This document shows positions 1 to 11,395 of a stretch of 64,000 bases of DNA, in pieces (the first letter of the stretch is position 1; each line of letters starts with the position of its first letter). This DNA comes from Armigeres subalbatus. Taxonomy: Eukaryota; Arthropoda; Insecta; Diptera; Culicidae. The notes under the pieces were generated by a model. The model did not search any database and was not told where the DNA came from. It worked only from the letters and a program-made list of their open reading frames with translations. The stretch spans positions 290,995,293-291,059,292 of the forward strand of contig NC_085140.1 of assembly GCF_024139115.2 (NCBI RefSeq). The letters run 5' to 3'. The position numbers were made by a program, and so were the translations under genes.

Positions 1-272
1 TCAGTTTGACGTGGAAACCTGTTGGTTCCCTAGGGCATGTAAATGTATCTGTATGTATAGGGTTAATGGAAAATTCCACTAGAGTAGGGTTTGTACTTGG
101 ATTTCTACAATAAAATGTCGACATTTTTTGGGGTGGCTTTATTACCGTGATTTTTCATAATTATAATAAGTTCATCACTAGCAGACATGTTGATATTGGT
201 ATCAATGATTTTTTGGTTAGCTATGATGAATGGTTTTCATAGGTGCATGTAGTCAAAATTCTTTATACACCC
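1..272. other. unassigned AT-rich DNA
   Basis: No coding frame, inverted repeat or recognisable repeat was seen in this stretch before the first family-M element. Confidence 0.5.
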
Positions 273-686
273 AAAAACCCTCATTTATCCACCTAGTGGT
301 GTTTGTGCCTTTCTCGTGCATTATATACACTAAAAAGACTTGAGTGAGATTTTCTTATCGTGTTTTTTGTATAGAAATCGTATTTTGGTCATAACTTTTG
401 ATCCCATGGTCCGATCTGGGCAATTTTGAATAGGAAACAATAAAGCAGGATTTCCCGTCGAATGCAACTTGTTCCATACAAATCGGATCAAGATAAGCGC
501 TTAAAAGATGAGTGAGTTTTATTTTGCGCACATACATACATACACACACATACAGACAGGCATCATCTCAATTTGTCGAGCTGAGTCGATTGGTATATAA
601 CACTATGAGTCTCCGGTCTTCTATCACAAAATCGTCTTGGAAGTGAATACTTTGAAGTGCTTGCACCTTGGTGTACGAGAAAGGCT
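273..686 (-). mobile_element. family-M repeat, complete copy (M1)
   Basis: This is the first of about eleven copies of a repeat here called family M. On the minus strand it begins with GCCTTTCTCGTACACC near 686 and ends with the distal block CACCACTAGGTGG plus AAATGAGGGTTTTT near 273. Between the ends it has the family hallmarks: a 'gac/gag-ccatagtgttatatacc' segment, a CA/TG-rich simple repeat (533-560), and the core segment around 370-490 that is tandemly amplified in copy M5. The inverted GCCTTTCTC/GAGAAAGGC pair lies close to both ends. It has no coding capacity. The superfamily is unknown to me. Confidence 0.75.
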
Positions 687-1670
687 AAACAAATCTTACA
701 ATTTGTGTATGCAAGATGTGTTATACTCTACTGGTACGGCTCTTCTAGCCCTCGAGGATTTCAGTTCGATATTTGTCCGTTCGCCACGATGCTCCATTAG
801 AGTGATTCAAATTTCGACTTTTTTGCCCCCCGATGCTTGATCGATTGCATTTACCATTTTAATAATCCTCCTAATTTTTTAACAAATTTGGATGTAATTT
901 GATTGTGCACACGTCATTTAAAGTTTGTATGGAAATTACTGTGAAAATGGACCTTTATGTGAAATACCGTTCCGTGAGGTGGCCCATGAACTATTCATAT
1001 ATAATCGACACATTGACTACATAGAATACTTCCTAAGCTGGAAGGCAGTTGTTGTTGCGAAGCGATTTGTCGTTTGGAAGCAAAGTTATGAAGAAAACAA
1101 AAATGCTCATTATTGATATTGATGTTATTCTTTTACGTGTTAAATTGAATTTACCCACGATTCAGTATTCCTTTAAATTTTTCTTGCAAGCATCCAATCG
1201 TTTCGCAACAAAGACGATCTGTTTTCTTGTAAAATTTTCTATGTTGCCGATGTACTCATATGTTTTAAAAGCTTTATGGGAAGAATAGTAATGTCCATAC
1301 AAAGTTTAAACTGCGCGTGCTCACTCAAATTACATCCAATTCTGCTAAAAATTTAGAAGGATTATTAAAATGGCAAATGCAATCGATTAAGCATCGGGGG
1401 GCAAAAAAGTCAAAATTTGAATCACTCTAATGCTCCATGTTCAACTCCCGAATCCAACCACCGAAAAACCGAATTTTGCTGGCCCACCTATACACTCAAC
1501 CATTATCGATCCTCTTCGTGTCATATCAAAACTTCCGTTCCCTGAACTGTCGCCCAGCTACAAACAAGAACCATCTGTTGCGGAGTTTGTCGTCCCCATT
1601 CGTTGGTAGCACATGCCCGCGTAATAGGGTTCTAAAACCATACCACTCTTCCAATCGACTATCCAAATAG
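687..1670 (+). other. unrecognised open frame split by a foldback element
   Basis: The sequence either side of the 798-1429 insertion (to 797 and from 1439) stays open on the plus strand to a stop at 1668-1670 once the element and one copy of its 9-bp duplication are ignored. The upstream part of the frame runs into family-M copy M1, so there is no credible start codon. I do not recognise the product. The open frame may be chance, although it is long for AT-rich DNA. Confidence 0.2.
798..1429. mobile_element. foldback element with 9-bp target duplication
   Basis: The element starts TAGAGTGATTCAAATTT and ends with its reverse complement. The inverted arms extend about 145 bp (798-945 against 1285-1429), including the matched CCCCCCGATGCTT block and a shared ATTACATCCAA motif. 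The flanks carry an exact 9-bp direct repeat, ATGCTCCAT, at 789-797 and 1430-1438. Long inverted arms with a 9-bp duplication are typical of Mutator-like (MULE) nonautonomous elements; that assignment is inference. The 340-bp middle has no transposase motif. Confidence 0.85.
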
Positions 1671-1959
1671 TGAAAATCGCTATAGATGTTTTCTCTTCTG
1701 ATTTGGGACTTGCAAGGATGCATTCATATGGAACTTATTGGAATTTTGGGTTAGGTTAGATGAGCAGAGGTTTGTCCTGATTAACGAGTCTCCAAAGGGA
1801 TATGAGAGCTAGCGATGGATTTCTAATTGGATGTTAGAAAAGAGTTTTAGCGATTGATAGAATATGAGAAAAATAGATAAAAGATACAAATAAGAAGAAT
1901 GGCACGGCAAATGCTGGGTAAAGCGTACCATTGGTACTTCGCGTACCTAAAGGAATAAA

Positions 1960-2256
1960 ATAGACCCCATCTCGTGGTCCTTAGCATATTACCCAGCAAC
2001 TCCTATCCCTACCTCCTCGTGGTGCTGGTCGGGATTCGAGCAACCTTAGGGAAGATCGGGTAACCAATCTCGGTGGGAACTATGGTCGTATGCTGAAAGG
2101 GAAGACGGTTGGCTCCTCTCCTGGGGTGCAAATCTTACTGAGCGTCTGTTCTCCATGTCAGGATCGGCTCACAACAGCGTCTGTTCTCCATGTTAGGGGC
2201 GGCTGATCATCATCCGAGTGCCAGCGAGGGTCTCTACGTGAAACTGCGCACCATGG
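1960..2256 (+). mobile_element. GC-richer block resembling a non-LTR retrotransposon 5' leader
   Basis: This block is clearly more GC-rich than its surroundings and has no long open frame. It contains a near-tandem duplication of GCGTCTGTTCTCCATGT at about 2142 and 2178. It ends abruptly at an AT-rich junction near 2256. Its composition and its position upstream of RTE copy A suggest a leader fragment of an RTE-like element separated from its body, but no direct match proves that. Confidence 0.35.
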
Positions 2257-2487
2257 TGTAGAAAATCGATAGAAAAAGTTATTTGAAGAAAAATGATTTT
2301 CAGTGTAATTTAATTGAAAAATCAATTTTGACCATTGAAATTTAGAGATGGACCTATAGTGTCTTCAGCAATTTTTTTTTTTATGAATTTCTCTACAACT
2401 TTGCCTAACAAAATAAATTTAAAAAATCTATAATGAAAAAATAAATGTTGTTTCTCACTTCTAGGTGGATTAATTACAAAACAGATA

Positions 2488-2676
2488 GGGGGAATGACGG
2501 CTTTGGCAGGTTTTGTTCTATTATTGGCAGGGGTTTTTTATGACTGACTAGGCTCAACTTTGGCCTAAACATTCTTTGCATATCAAAGAATATTGTGGCC
2601 AAATTTCATAGAATTTGGTCGACAAAAACCCCCCTGCCAATAATAGAACAAAACCTGCCAAAGCCGTCTTTCCCCC
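2488..2676. mobile_element. TA-flanked MITE with GGGGG ends
   Basis: The arms are nearly perfect for over 50 bp: GGGGGAATGACGGCTTTGGC at the left and its complement at 2657-2676. They are flanked by TA at 2486-2487 and 2677-2678. The 189-bp element can fold into one long hairpin and has no coding capacity. It belongs to the TA|GGGG group seen at five other places in this window. Confidence 0.88.
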
Positions 2677-2793
2677 TACGTCCAAAAAATCAAGAATATT
2701 GAATGGAATCACTTTGCTGAACAACCTATGAGTCTAAAATGCTTCTTTATACGCCAAAATAATTTTGATCACGTTTTCCCTTGAAAGGAAACA

Positions 2794-3345
2794 GTGTGCA
2801 ACGTCCATGGCCCACACTGCGGAAACACTGATGATGATAAGGACGCATTCTACGCGCAGCTGGAACGTGAGTACGACAGCTGTCCAAGCCACGACGTCAA
2901 AATCATCATAGGAGATTTGAACGCTCAGGTTGGCCAAGAGGAGGAGTTTAGACCAACTATTGGGAAGTTCAGCGCTCACCGGCTGACGAACGAAAACGGC
3001 CTACGACTAATTGATTTCGCCGCCTCCAAGAATATGGCCATTCGCAGCACCTACTTCCAACACAGCCTACCGTATCGGTACACGGGGAGGTCACCATTGC
3101 AGACAGAATCACAAATCGACCACGTTCTGATTGATGGACGGCACTTCTCCGACATTATCAACGTCAGGACATATCGTGGCGCTAACATCGACTCTGACCA
3201 CTATCTGGTGATGGTTAAACTGCGACCAAAACTATCAGTCATCAACAATGTTCGGTACCGACGACCGCCGCGGTACGACCTAGAGCGAAGCAATCTGATG
3301 TCGCCACTGCATACGCGCTGCAACTCGAGGCAGCGTTGCCGGAAG
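2794..3345 (+). pseudogene. RTE endonuclease domain, 5'-truncated
   Basis: Family role: APE-type endonuclease that nicks the target to prime reverse transcription. Visible motifs include GDLNAQVG (the GDxN catalytic loop), QIDHVLIDGRHFSDI and SDHYLV (the terminal Ser-Asp-His signature). The N-terminal Asn and Glu motifs present in copy C are missing because the copy starts in mid-domain. The first codon of the open frame is GTG and is not a natural start. The frame is lost near 3340 and coding resumes one frame over. Confidence 0.85.
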
Positions 3346-5390
3346 AGGGTGAGATCGATAGGGCATATCTTGAGGACTGCTGGAATACAGTCAAAGCTGC
3401 CATTCACGACGCAGCGGGGAACAACGTCGGGTATGTGGGACGAAGTCGACTGAACGATTGGAAGTCCAGACAGATTTTGAAGGAGAAGGACGCAGCGCGG
3501 GCAGTCGCGCTGCAGCAAGGTACCCGGCAGAACGTGGAACATTATAGACTGAAGCGGAGACAGCAGACCCGCCTGGAAGACAGGACAATAAACGCCGCCT
3601 GGAAGAAGCGGAGTGCGAGGAAATGGAACAGCTGTTCCCTTCTCAAAAAACACGCAAGTTCTATCAGAATCTCAACGCATCCCGCAAAGGCTTCGTGCTG
3701 CCAGCCGAAATGTGCAGGGATAAGGATGGGAGCATCTTGACGGACGAACGTGTGGTGATCGAAAGGTGGAAGCAGCACTACGAGGAGCATTTGAATGGCG
3801 CTGAGAGTACAGGCAGTGAAAGTCAAGGCAACGGAGGAGATGACTATGTCAGTTCAGCGGACGATGGAAGCCAACCAGCCCCCACCTTGAGGGAAGTTAA
3901 GGATGCCATCCAATAGCTCAAGACCAATAAAGTAGCTGGTAAGGATGGTGCTGAGCTCATCAAGATGGGGCCGGAAAAGCTAGCCACTTGCCTGCACAAA
4001 CCGATAGTCAGAATCTGGGAAACTGAATAGCTACCGGAGGAATGGAAGGAAGGGGTTATATGCTCCATCTACAAGAAAGGCAACAAGCTGGAGTGTGAGA
4101 ACTTTCGAGCGATCACCATCCTTAATGCCGCCTACAAAGTGATATCCCAGATCATCTTTCATCGTCTGTCACCATTAGTGAATGAGTTCGTGGGAAGTTA
4201 TCAAGCCGGCTTCGTTGACGGCCGATCGACAACGGACCAGATCTTTACTGTAAGGCAAATTCTTCAAAAATGCCGTGAATACCAGGTCCCAACGCACCAT
4301 CTGTTCATTGATTTCTATGCAGCATACGACAGTATATACGTAGAGCTATGGATAATTATGGACGAGAACAGCTTCCCTGGGAAGCTTACCAGACTGATCA
4401 AAGCAACGGTGGATGGTGTGCAAAACTGTGGGAAGATTTCGGTCGAACACACAGTTCTTTCGAATCGCGCCGAGGACTAAGACAAGCTGATGGACTTTCG
4501 TGCCTGTTGTTCAACATTGCGCTAGAAGGTGTCATGCGGAGAGCCGGGTGTAACAGCCGGGGTACGATTTTCAACAGATCCAGTCAATTTATTTGTTTCG
4601 CGGATGACATGGACATTGTCGCCCGAACATTTGCAAAGGTGGCAGAACTGAACACCCGCTTGAAACGTGAAGCAACAAAAGTTGGACTGGTGGTGAATGC
4701 ATCGAAGACAAAGTACATGCTTGTGGGCGGAACCGAGCGCGACAGGGCTCGCCTGGGAAGCAGTGTTACGATAGACGAGGATACCTTCGAGGTGGTCGAG
4801 GAATTTGTCTACCTTGGATCCTTGCTAACGGCTGATAACAATGTTAGTCGTAAAATACGAAGGCGCATCATCTGTGGAAGGTTGCTACGAGCTCCAGAAA
4901 AAAACTGCGGTAAAAAAAGATTCGCCACCGCACCAAATGTGTCATGTACAAGACGGTGATAAGACCGGTAGTCCCCTACGGACATGAAATATGGGCAATG
5001 CTCGAGGAGGACTTGGAAGCACTCGGAGTATTCGAGAGACGGGTGCTTAGGACCATCTTTGGCGGCGTGCAAGAAGACGGTGTGTGGCGGCGAGGAATGA
5101 ATCACGAGCTCGCTCAGCTCTACGGCGAACCCAGTATCCAGAAGGTAGCTAAAGCCGGAAGGGTATGATGGGCAGGGCATGTTGCAAGAATGCCAGACAG
5201 CAACCCTGCAAAGATGGTGTTCGCTTCCGATCCGGCAGGTACGAGACGGGGTGGAGCACAGCGAGCATAGTGGGCAGACCAGGTGCAAAAGACTTGGCGA
5301 GCGTGGGGCGCATTCGAGGATGGAGAGATGCGGCTTCGAACCGTTTATTGTGGCGTCAAATTGTTGATTCAGTGTTATCTTTTTAGATGT
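3336..5390 (+). pseudogene. RTE reverse transcriptase and C-terminal domain, frameshifted
   Basis: The linker reads in one frame to about 3610, then another from 3623, with an in-frame TAG at 3914-3916 and another stop at 4027-4029. RT landmarks follow: FRAITILNAAYK, YQAGFVDGRSTTDQIF, HLFIDFYAAYDS and, after a further frame change, LSCLLFNIALEGVMRRAG and the catalytic box FADDMDIVAR (about 4597-4626). The C-terminal domain includes RRVLRTIFGGVQEDGVW and MNHELAQLYGEPS, again broken at 5166. The FADD box is intact although the surrounding frame is not. Confidence 0.87.
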
Positions 5391-5405
5391 AAACTAAATA
5401 AATGA

Positions 5406-7147
5406 ATGAAATTCAGGAACGTTAACATTATCCGATGACAAATTGATATAGACGAAGTGAACAAACAAAGTACATCTTTTTGGAATATTTAGTAAAGTAA
5501 TAATCGAAGAATGAAGATTAACATAAAAATCATACTCATTAGAGAAGTCAGAGGTGGACACTACTCGTCGCAAGCACGCTGTAGTGCTCAAAGGGAGCGT
5601 TCTTGCGCCAAGGCGCGCTCTGTCAAATAACAATAACTGACGCCTCCAGTGGTCATATTTCACTATTAGATCAATACAAAGAGCACAACATCAACAAAAT
5701 GCTTTACTTTTCATTGAATGCATTAGCAGAAGACAAAATGATTGACATTGTTTTGGCCACCATTTTACACTGCATACTCCTATGTGCGTCGGTTGAATAA
5801 ATTTACCAAAAAAAGATAAAGATAAGGGGCCCATATTTCCAAATTAGTTCCACATGGTCAAAAACTTTCTCTTGATTGTTTTCGAACCTCCACGTAATAT
5901 AATATATTATCAGGATATTATCAGGATTAGTGTGACCTAGACTAAAATTTAGGCATTCTCGAGCTACTAAGTAAGTATTTTGTTGTTTTCGCCATTTATT
6001 TATACAATTTAACTTAACAACTTAACAACTTTAACTTAACTTAACAATTTAACTAACTTAACCTTCTTAATGACTTTTGAGTCAATTTTCAAAAAGGTTC
6101 AGAATTGCTATCCAACTTTGAAACATTATTCCTGAAATTGGCACTTCTCAAAATAGCGATACGCAAATCTCGCCATATTTCATAGCAGAAGCGCGAACTG
6201 TTTGATATTGTCTTCGCCCCACATTTTTAAGACGGCTCGGAATCACCTTCGCATCTTTTTAGCGAAAGTTCTTTGCTGCTTTTTCTATTTCACACCACTC
6301 ATGCATATCTATAATATTAGTGAAAGATGTGCAGTTGATTTGCGAATGTTCATAAAAAAAATCAGGTTTCTCTGCATTTGATAACCGCTGATCTTCACTA
6401 AACGAAACCAGGCAGGTTTTTCTCACCCGGCCGATCTCACTTCATTTTCGGTTAAGACATTTATAATTCAAATTTCGATTTCTACCTACATATTATTAAT
6501 CTTGCTTCTGCGCGGCGATAGCATTAATTGAACCATTCGAACCAAACATTGCACCCATGTTGGTTTGTTTTCGATTTCAGATTAATTTTTCCTGAGTTAT
6601 TTTTTTCGAGGAATCACGATTATGGGAAAACTTTTCGTAGTCATGAGAAAATATTCATTGTTCGACTTGTGAGCGATTCCATTTGGGTTCTTCATTACCA
6701 AGAAAAGACAATTTGCGAATGGTGTGCCATTTTGGATCTAGCCTTATTTCAGAGAAGAGCGTAAGCAAAAACGCTTTCAAAAATTGTAAGCACCTAGTTA
6801 AAAAACAGGCTCCATACTACCAAATTTGAATGAATTCTACATTGAGACATTTGAGTACATACTTCATGATTTCAACTTTTTCTCACTTTGTCTCGATAAA
6901 TCTGGACAATTTGGAGAAAAACTGGAACAGACACAAGTTAATTTGTATCTCCGAATCATGCATAAAAACTGGATGAATCCAGATAAAACTGGAAGCTTGG
7001 CATCCCCATCTTCATTGGTGATGGCACATAAAGGCTGAAAGAGCAGAGAATAGAAGCAAATCAAGTTTTCGTAACAGTGGAAGTGAGGGAAAAATGTTTA
7101 TTGCACAGACCGTTTTCACGTTTGCAAAACGTGATGGAACAGGCAAT
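5406..7147. other. unassigned AT-rich DNA with a TTAAC tract
   Basis: No gene is visible. The notable items are an imperfect GC-rich hairpin at about 5600-5622 (GAGCG...CGCTC around TTGCGCCAAGG) and a degenerate TTAAC-rich tract at about 6008-6062 with a dozen TTAAC/TTAACA steps. Short open frames in this stretch show no recognisable protein character. Confidence 0.45.
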
Positions 7148-7296
7148 CACCCTTATTCTTGTTTACGGACGAACGATACTTTCGAACGAATGCGATTCGT
7201 TCGAACCGTTTCTCCATTTGATTTTGCTGGCGTAAACGGGAATGCGCTTCAACTTTCGTTCGAAAGCGCGTTCGTACGTAAACAAGAATATGGGTG
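7148..7296. mobile_element. 149-bp hairpin MITE with 3-bp duplication
   Basis: The terminal inverted repeats are about 28 bp, CACCCTTATTCTTGTTTACG at the left and its near-complement ending GGGTG at 7296. They are flanked on both sides by AAT (7145-7147 and 7297-7299). The interior is rich in TTCGAACGAA-type palindromes. A 3-bp duplication is usual for PIF/Harbinger-type MITEs; that assignment is inference. Confidence 0.8.
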
Positions 7297-7377
7297 AATA
7301 TTCTGTATCGTCGCATGGAAATAACGAAAAATACAGTCTTTGTAATAACATTGAGCTACGCAACACCTATTCTATAG

Positions 7378-7775
7378 GGGAGGAGAAGACCACCAGGTGT
7401 CATCGAGAGAAAAAGTAGAATCATTGAAATTTCACACGGTGTGGTATAGGAAATGAAGTATATATTTTTGTTATAAAACAAAAATTAAGGTTTTTTTCTC
7501 AAAAAATTTTTGGTTTACGGGGTTAGAATTCTAAAAGACACATAGACATGATATCTCAATATTTATATTTTTTTTCGAATAATCAATTAATGCTTAAGAT
7601 TGTTGAATTTCTAACCCCACAAAATAAAAATTGTTTGACAAAAAAATTTATATAAATTTCTAGAGACATTTTAATTCTTATTTTCTATATCATGCCATGT
7701 CAAATTTCCATGTTTCTACTTTTTCTCTAAACCTTTCCAGGTGGCAGCACTGATGAAGGAACCTCCCCCATTACT
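7378..7775. mobile_element. 400-bp palindromic element with GGGG ends
   Basis: Outer arms match between 7378-7460 and 7685-7775: GGGGAGGAG against CCTCCCCC, CCACCAGGTG against CACCTGG, and GAGAAAAAGTAGAA against TTCTACTTTTTCTC. A second inner pair, GGGGTTAGAATTC (7519) against GAATTTCTAACCCC (7606), shows that the palindrome continues inward. The left flank is TA; the right flank has drifted. Probably a member of the TA|GGGG group. Confidence 0.7.
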
Positions 7776-7985
7776 TCATGTTCGTGGCTGCCACAATGAT
7801 AGACATGCAACCCTTGACGATTTTCATAGGCACTCAACGATGCAAAATGTAATCGATTTTCTTATAGCAAGCTGGATAGGCTGAAAAAGCTTAATCAGCA
7901 TCCGGACAGATTTGTAACCCTCTTCCGCCATATAATTTATCGTGGTTTTTTGCTGAAACCACCTTCCCCTCTATATGATCACTAC

Positions 7986-8365
7986 ACTATGGTTCCGGAT
8001 ACAGATTTACGTGGAAAGATGCATTGTACGCCAAAACTATATTTTTTAAAGAAAAAAAATGATGTTATACAATATGGTGCTATCAAAAAATAGGGTGGCC
8101 CATTATATAAAAAAGTTCGAAAAAATTTGTTTTTTCTTTCACGGAATACTGACATGTAATGTTCCACAAAGTTATAGAGCAGCTTATTCCAATAAATTTG
8201 GCCGAAAAAGCTTTTTCATTAGCTCTTAAGTTGGCTGATTTAGATCAATTTCACCTACTCCCTAAAAAACAGTATTTTTTATCTACTTTTGATCTAATTG
8301 GAGTCGTCTTCAAGTGACTTTTAGAGCTCAAAAAATGCAACTTTTGATGGGTATGTGTCAGGCTT
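7986..8365 (+). mobile_element. Transib-like terminal fragment Y1
   Basis: The segment begins CACTATGG at 7986-7993. Over about 370 bp it matches, in the opposite orientation, the segment 13790-14165 (Y2), which ends in the complementary CCATAGTG. Shared landmarks include AGGGTGGCCCATTATATAA, CTGACATGTAATGTT and TAGCTCTTAAGTTG. The matching region stops near 8365, so this is one end of a larger element. See the 60593-61389 entry for the superfamily argument. Confidence 0.7.
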
Positions 8366-8399
8366 CGGAGTTCTCACTCATATGAATAAAAACCTACGA

Positions 8400-8930
8400 T
8401 TAATCCATTAAGCGGAGTGTGATTTTTTATGTTCCCCTGTTAGGAAGTATTCTCACACAACATTTTTATCCGGATAGAATGTCGGGTGATAACTTCGTGA
8501 ACGCTGACTCGTCGGATAATTTAATTGTAATCCACAAATTTTCCTTCTCGTCGCATCTCCAGATAAATTTTACAAGCATATTTACACAAATTCAGGACCG
8601 CAATGGGGTTCGAGCCCAAATCAATTTTAAAATGTTTAGAGCACCCACTATAACCATGCCACCACATGAATTTATTGAAAGCGAAGAGAAAAACTGCTGT
8701 ATTGAACCTTTTGCTTATCGTGTCGCATCGTCAGATTCAATCAGTTTGGAAAGGCAAAGTAAGCAGCATTTGATTTTCGCGAAACATGGGAAGAAGGATA
8801 ACAATTTTTCGCACCATCGCTTGTGCCGGAGTTTATCGCACTGTAATTTATCCGGATAAAATGCATGGTGGAGAGATCTGATGTCGCGTGAGTGAGTGAG
8901 AAATCCGAACCCTGGTATATGCTCAATATC
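8400..8930 (+). other. unclassified repeat-like block with a B-box-like motif
   Basis: The block is bracketed by direct repeats of TTTATCCGGATA (about 8464 and 8847). It contains GGGTTCGAGCCC at about 8606-8617, which resembles a tRNA T-loop/B box, but I find no convincing A box or cloverleaf. An open frame of 146 codons (8419-8859, plus strand) crosses the block. Its composition does not look like a conserved protein and I do not recognise it. Confidence 0.3.
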
Positions 8931-8977
8931 TTTTGCCGATGAAAAGTTATATCCGTTTTTCTGCCAAATTACGTTTT

Positions 8978-9365
8978 GCCTTTCTCGTACAACAAAGTTG
9001 TACCAGAAAGGCTTTCATTTCACTCCCAAAACGTACTTTTTATAGAGCGCTTGTAGACCCATAGTATTATATACCATTCGATTCAGCTCGACAAACTGAG
9101 CAAATGTCTGTCTGTCCGTGTGTGTGTCCGTGTGTGTGTGTGTGCGTATGTGTGTGCACATTGAAACATTAGCCAATTTTTCTAGTACTAAACCTGAATC
9201 GATTTTGCTACAACAAGTTGCATTCGATGGGGAATGTTTTCTTCTTGTTCACTATTGAGTTTCATAATGATGGCACTTCTCAAAAAATAGTAAATATTCA
9301 AAGAGTTATGAGACATCATTATTTCGTAACAAATAAGCTATCGATTTTCTAGGTTATGTTCTCCC
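8978..9365 (+). mobile_element. family-M repeat, 3'-truncated copy (M2)
   Basis: It begins with the terminal hairpin GCCTTTCTCGTACAACAAAG...GTTGTAC...AAAGGC (8978-9012). This is followed by the CCATAGTATTATATACC segment, a GT-rich tract (9112-9155) and the GCAACAAGTTGCATTCGA... core. The distal CTAGGTGGATTAATCTGGG block is absent, so the copy is truncated. Confidence 0.72.
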
Positions 9366-9496
9366 AAGACACAATTTATTCGAAACCGGCACACTGACAG
9401 CATAGAATACACAGCTTACACGGAAGAAAAAACTTCACAAAGAAACATAGAAACCCATTAATGAGTTAAAAAGTACCTATTTTAAGATTTCATGTA

Positions 9497-9655
9497 TACA
9501 CTGAAAATTCTCGTTTATTTTTTCAAAATGACCTAAGAAACATATTTTCATGAATGAATTTTAATATTGCGATCAACAGACCAATATGATAGCTTTTGAT
9601 TGCAGTTCATGAATAAAAGGTGACATATGTTCTTTTTAAAAGTTAAGCGTCATTT
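9497..9655. mobile_element. family-X hairpin MITE, degenerate copy X1
   Basis: The ends match those of copies at 11235-11395 and 55391-55553: TTCTCG...TTTTCAAAA...CCTAAG...TTTCATGAAT at the left and the complement ending AAAAGTTAAGCG at the right. The central hairpin is degenerate. Confidence 0.65.
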
Positions 9656-9682
9656 CTGCCATTTCTTTCCACTATGGGCCGA

Positions 9683-9775
9683 TGTGAGCAGTGAGAAGTG
9701 AAAAGTGAGACGTGAGAATTGCGAAGTGAGGAGTGAAAAGTAAGAAGTAAGAAATGAAAAATGAGAAATGAAAAA
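9683..9775 (+). repeat. purine-rich degenerate 7-mer repeat
   Basis: About 90 bases consist almost only of G and A with regular T, in variants of GAGAAGT/GAAAAAT. A similar tract lies at 48295-48480. Such near-homopurine tracts can form triplex or other non-B structures; no function is implied. Confidence 0.8.
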
Positions 9776-9789
9776 TCACCAGATGATCC

Positions 9790-11065
9790 GAAATGAAAAC
9801 AAAAATGTTTTTCCAAATTTAATCTAGACTATCCTTTGAAAAGAGCTGAAATTTTTTTGCTAATATTTTCAAATGGATATAATAGAAAAACGACGCATCC
9901 CACAAAAAAGTGTTGTATGGGTGACCATCGCAAAATCAGTCAAACTTTCTAGTGAAAATATCGGAAACAATCCAAATTGAGCCCTACACTGAAAAAAATC
10001 AGTTTAAAAATTTTAAAGTCGATTTGCGAAAAAACGCCCTTTTTTATTTAAATGAAATTTTGTCTCAAGATAGGTGATTATGTTCCCTACCAACCGTCCA
10101 TACATCGCAAGCTGGGCACTCTTAAGGAAAAAAAGTTTTTCTAACAAAAACTTTTCTTGTCGGAATTATTTTCAGTGTATTTTCATCTGAAATTAAACCA
10201 ATGAAAGCCATCGTTATAGAACCCCAAGCAAATCTATTTTTATGATACATTGTCTAATTTAGTCACTAAATATAGTTTGTTTTTAAATTAAGAGTAATAT
10301 TAAGAAGGGGTTTATATCTTCAAAAAAAATATTATATTCCATTATTAGCTTCTTTAGTTGCGACTAGCCACCCTATAACCAGAGACCGGCGGAGTGAAAA
10401 CTGTCGAAATGGCAACGTATGAAAATGCATGAAATCATGACAATGATACTGGCAGCACTTGAACTTTTTGCTTGCTTCTTATGGAAGCAAAAAGTAAACA
10501 AGTCGAAATGGAACCACTTTTGACGGTTCGATTGGAACCAAGATGGCGTCTTCGCCGATCTCTTATTCTAGTATTTCTAGTTGCGACCAGTTACGACCAA
10601 AACATTGTACTCTGCCTGACTGTACATGAATACTTAATATGAGTATATTATGTATACATATGTTAAATCCACCCCTTAAAGACACTGAAAAAATCAATTC
10701 CGTCAAGAAAAAGTTTTTGTAAAAAAAATTTTTTCTCTTCAAAGTGCCCAGCTTGCGATGTATGGACGGTTGGTAGGGAACATAATCACCTATCTTGAGA
10801 CAAAATTTCGTCCAAATCGAAAAGGGCGTTTTTTTGCAAATCGACTTTTAATTTTTTAAATCGATTTTTTTAGTGTAGGGTTCAATTTTGAGTTTTTCAA
10901 AAAGTTTTATTAGAAAGTTTGACTGATTTTGCGATAGTCACCCATACAACACTTTTTTGTAGGAAGGGTCGTTTTTCGATTATATCCATTTGAAAAAATC
11001 AGTAAAAACAAGTTTGACCCTTTTCAAAAGATAGTCTGAATCAAATTTGAAAAAACTAAGTATGC
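9790..11065. mobile_element. 1.28 kb palindromic element with 390-bp arms
   Basis: Arms 9790-10185 and 10684-11065 are inverted copies of each other. Matched segments include TAGACTATCCTTTGAAAAG/CTTTTCAAAAGATAGTCTGA, CCATCGCAAAATCAGTCAAAC and its complement, and GGTGATTATGTTCCCTACCA and its complement. The 500-bp spacer has no transposase motif. It contains a second weaker repeat, TAGTTGCGAC, near 10357 and again near 10580. A palindrome of this length in one DNA strand is typical of a foldback transposon or a large MITE; no target duplication was resolved. Confidence 0.85.
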
Positions 11066-11184
11066 ACTTTTCTTTTAACTGCACTTCTTAAATATTGACC
11101 AATAAATTTACAAAAAGTCAACTTAAACAATCAGAACACTTGCAAGTGCCCAAAAAGTTCTATTTTGGCTTTACGCATTTTATT

Positions 11185-11395
11185 ACATTTCCCGCATAAC
11201 TTTTCAAAAGGACCTAAGTAAATTTTTTTCATGAATTCTCGCTCAACTTTTCAAAAGGACGTAAGTAACTTTTTTTTTCATGAATTAATTTGAATACTGC
11301 AATCAATAGCTTTCATGTTGTTCTGTTGATTGCAGTACTCAAATTAATTCATGAAAAAAATGTTACTTAGGTCCTTTTGATAAATTATGCGAGAT
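11185..11395. mobile_element. family-X hairpin MITE X2, inserted into an older X end
   Basis: A complete hairpin at 11235-11395 (TTCTCGCTCAACTTTTCAAA...TTTGATAAATTATGCGAG) is preceded at 11185-11232 by another copy of the same terminus (CGCATAACTTTTCAAAAGGA...). This indicates insertion of one copy into, or beside, the end of another. The central loop TTCATGTTGTTCTGTTGATT separates the arms. Confidence 0.75.

Larger units (their letters stand above)
2790..5405 (+). mobile_element. RTE-clade non-LTR retrotransposon, decayed copy A
   Basis: In order, the copy carries the C-terminal part of an apurinic endonuclease domain, a linker, a reverse transcriptase and the family's C-terminal domain. 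It is 5' truncated inside the endonuclease, near 2790. The protein reading passes through all three plus-strand frames with several stops, so it is inactive. The 3' end is the short RTE-type tail CTAAATAAATGAATGAA near 5390-5410. Copy B (23550-24800) is a close relative with the same 3' end. The RTE assignment rests on the endonuclease and RT signatures and the JAM1-like architecture known from mosquitoes. Confidence 0.88.

Noticed and set aside
637..840. Gene starting at 637
   Set aside because: The start lies inside family-M copy M1 and the frame ends inside the foldback element.
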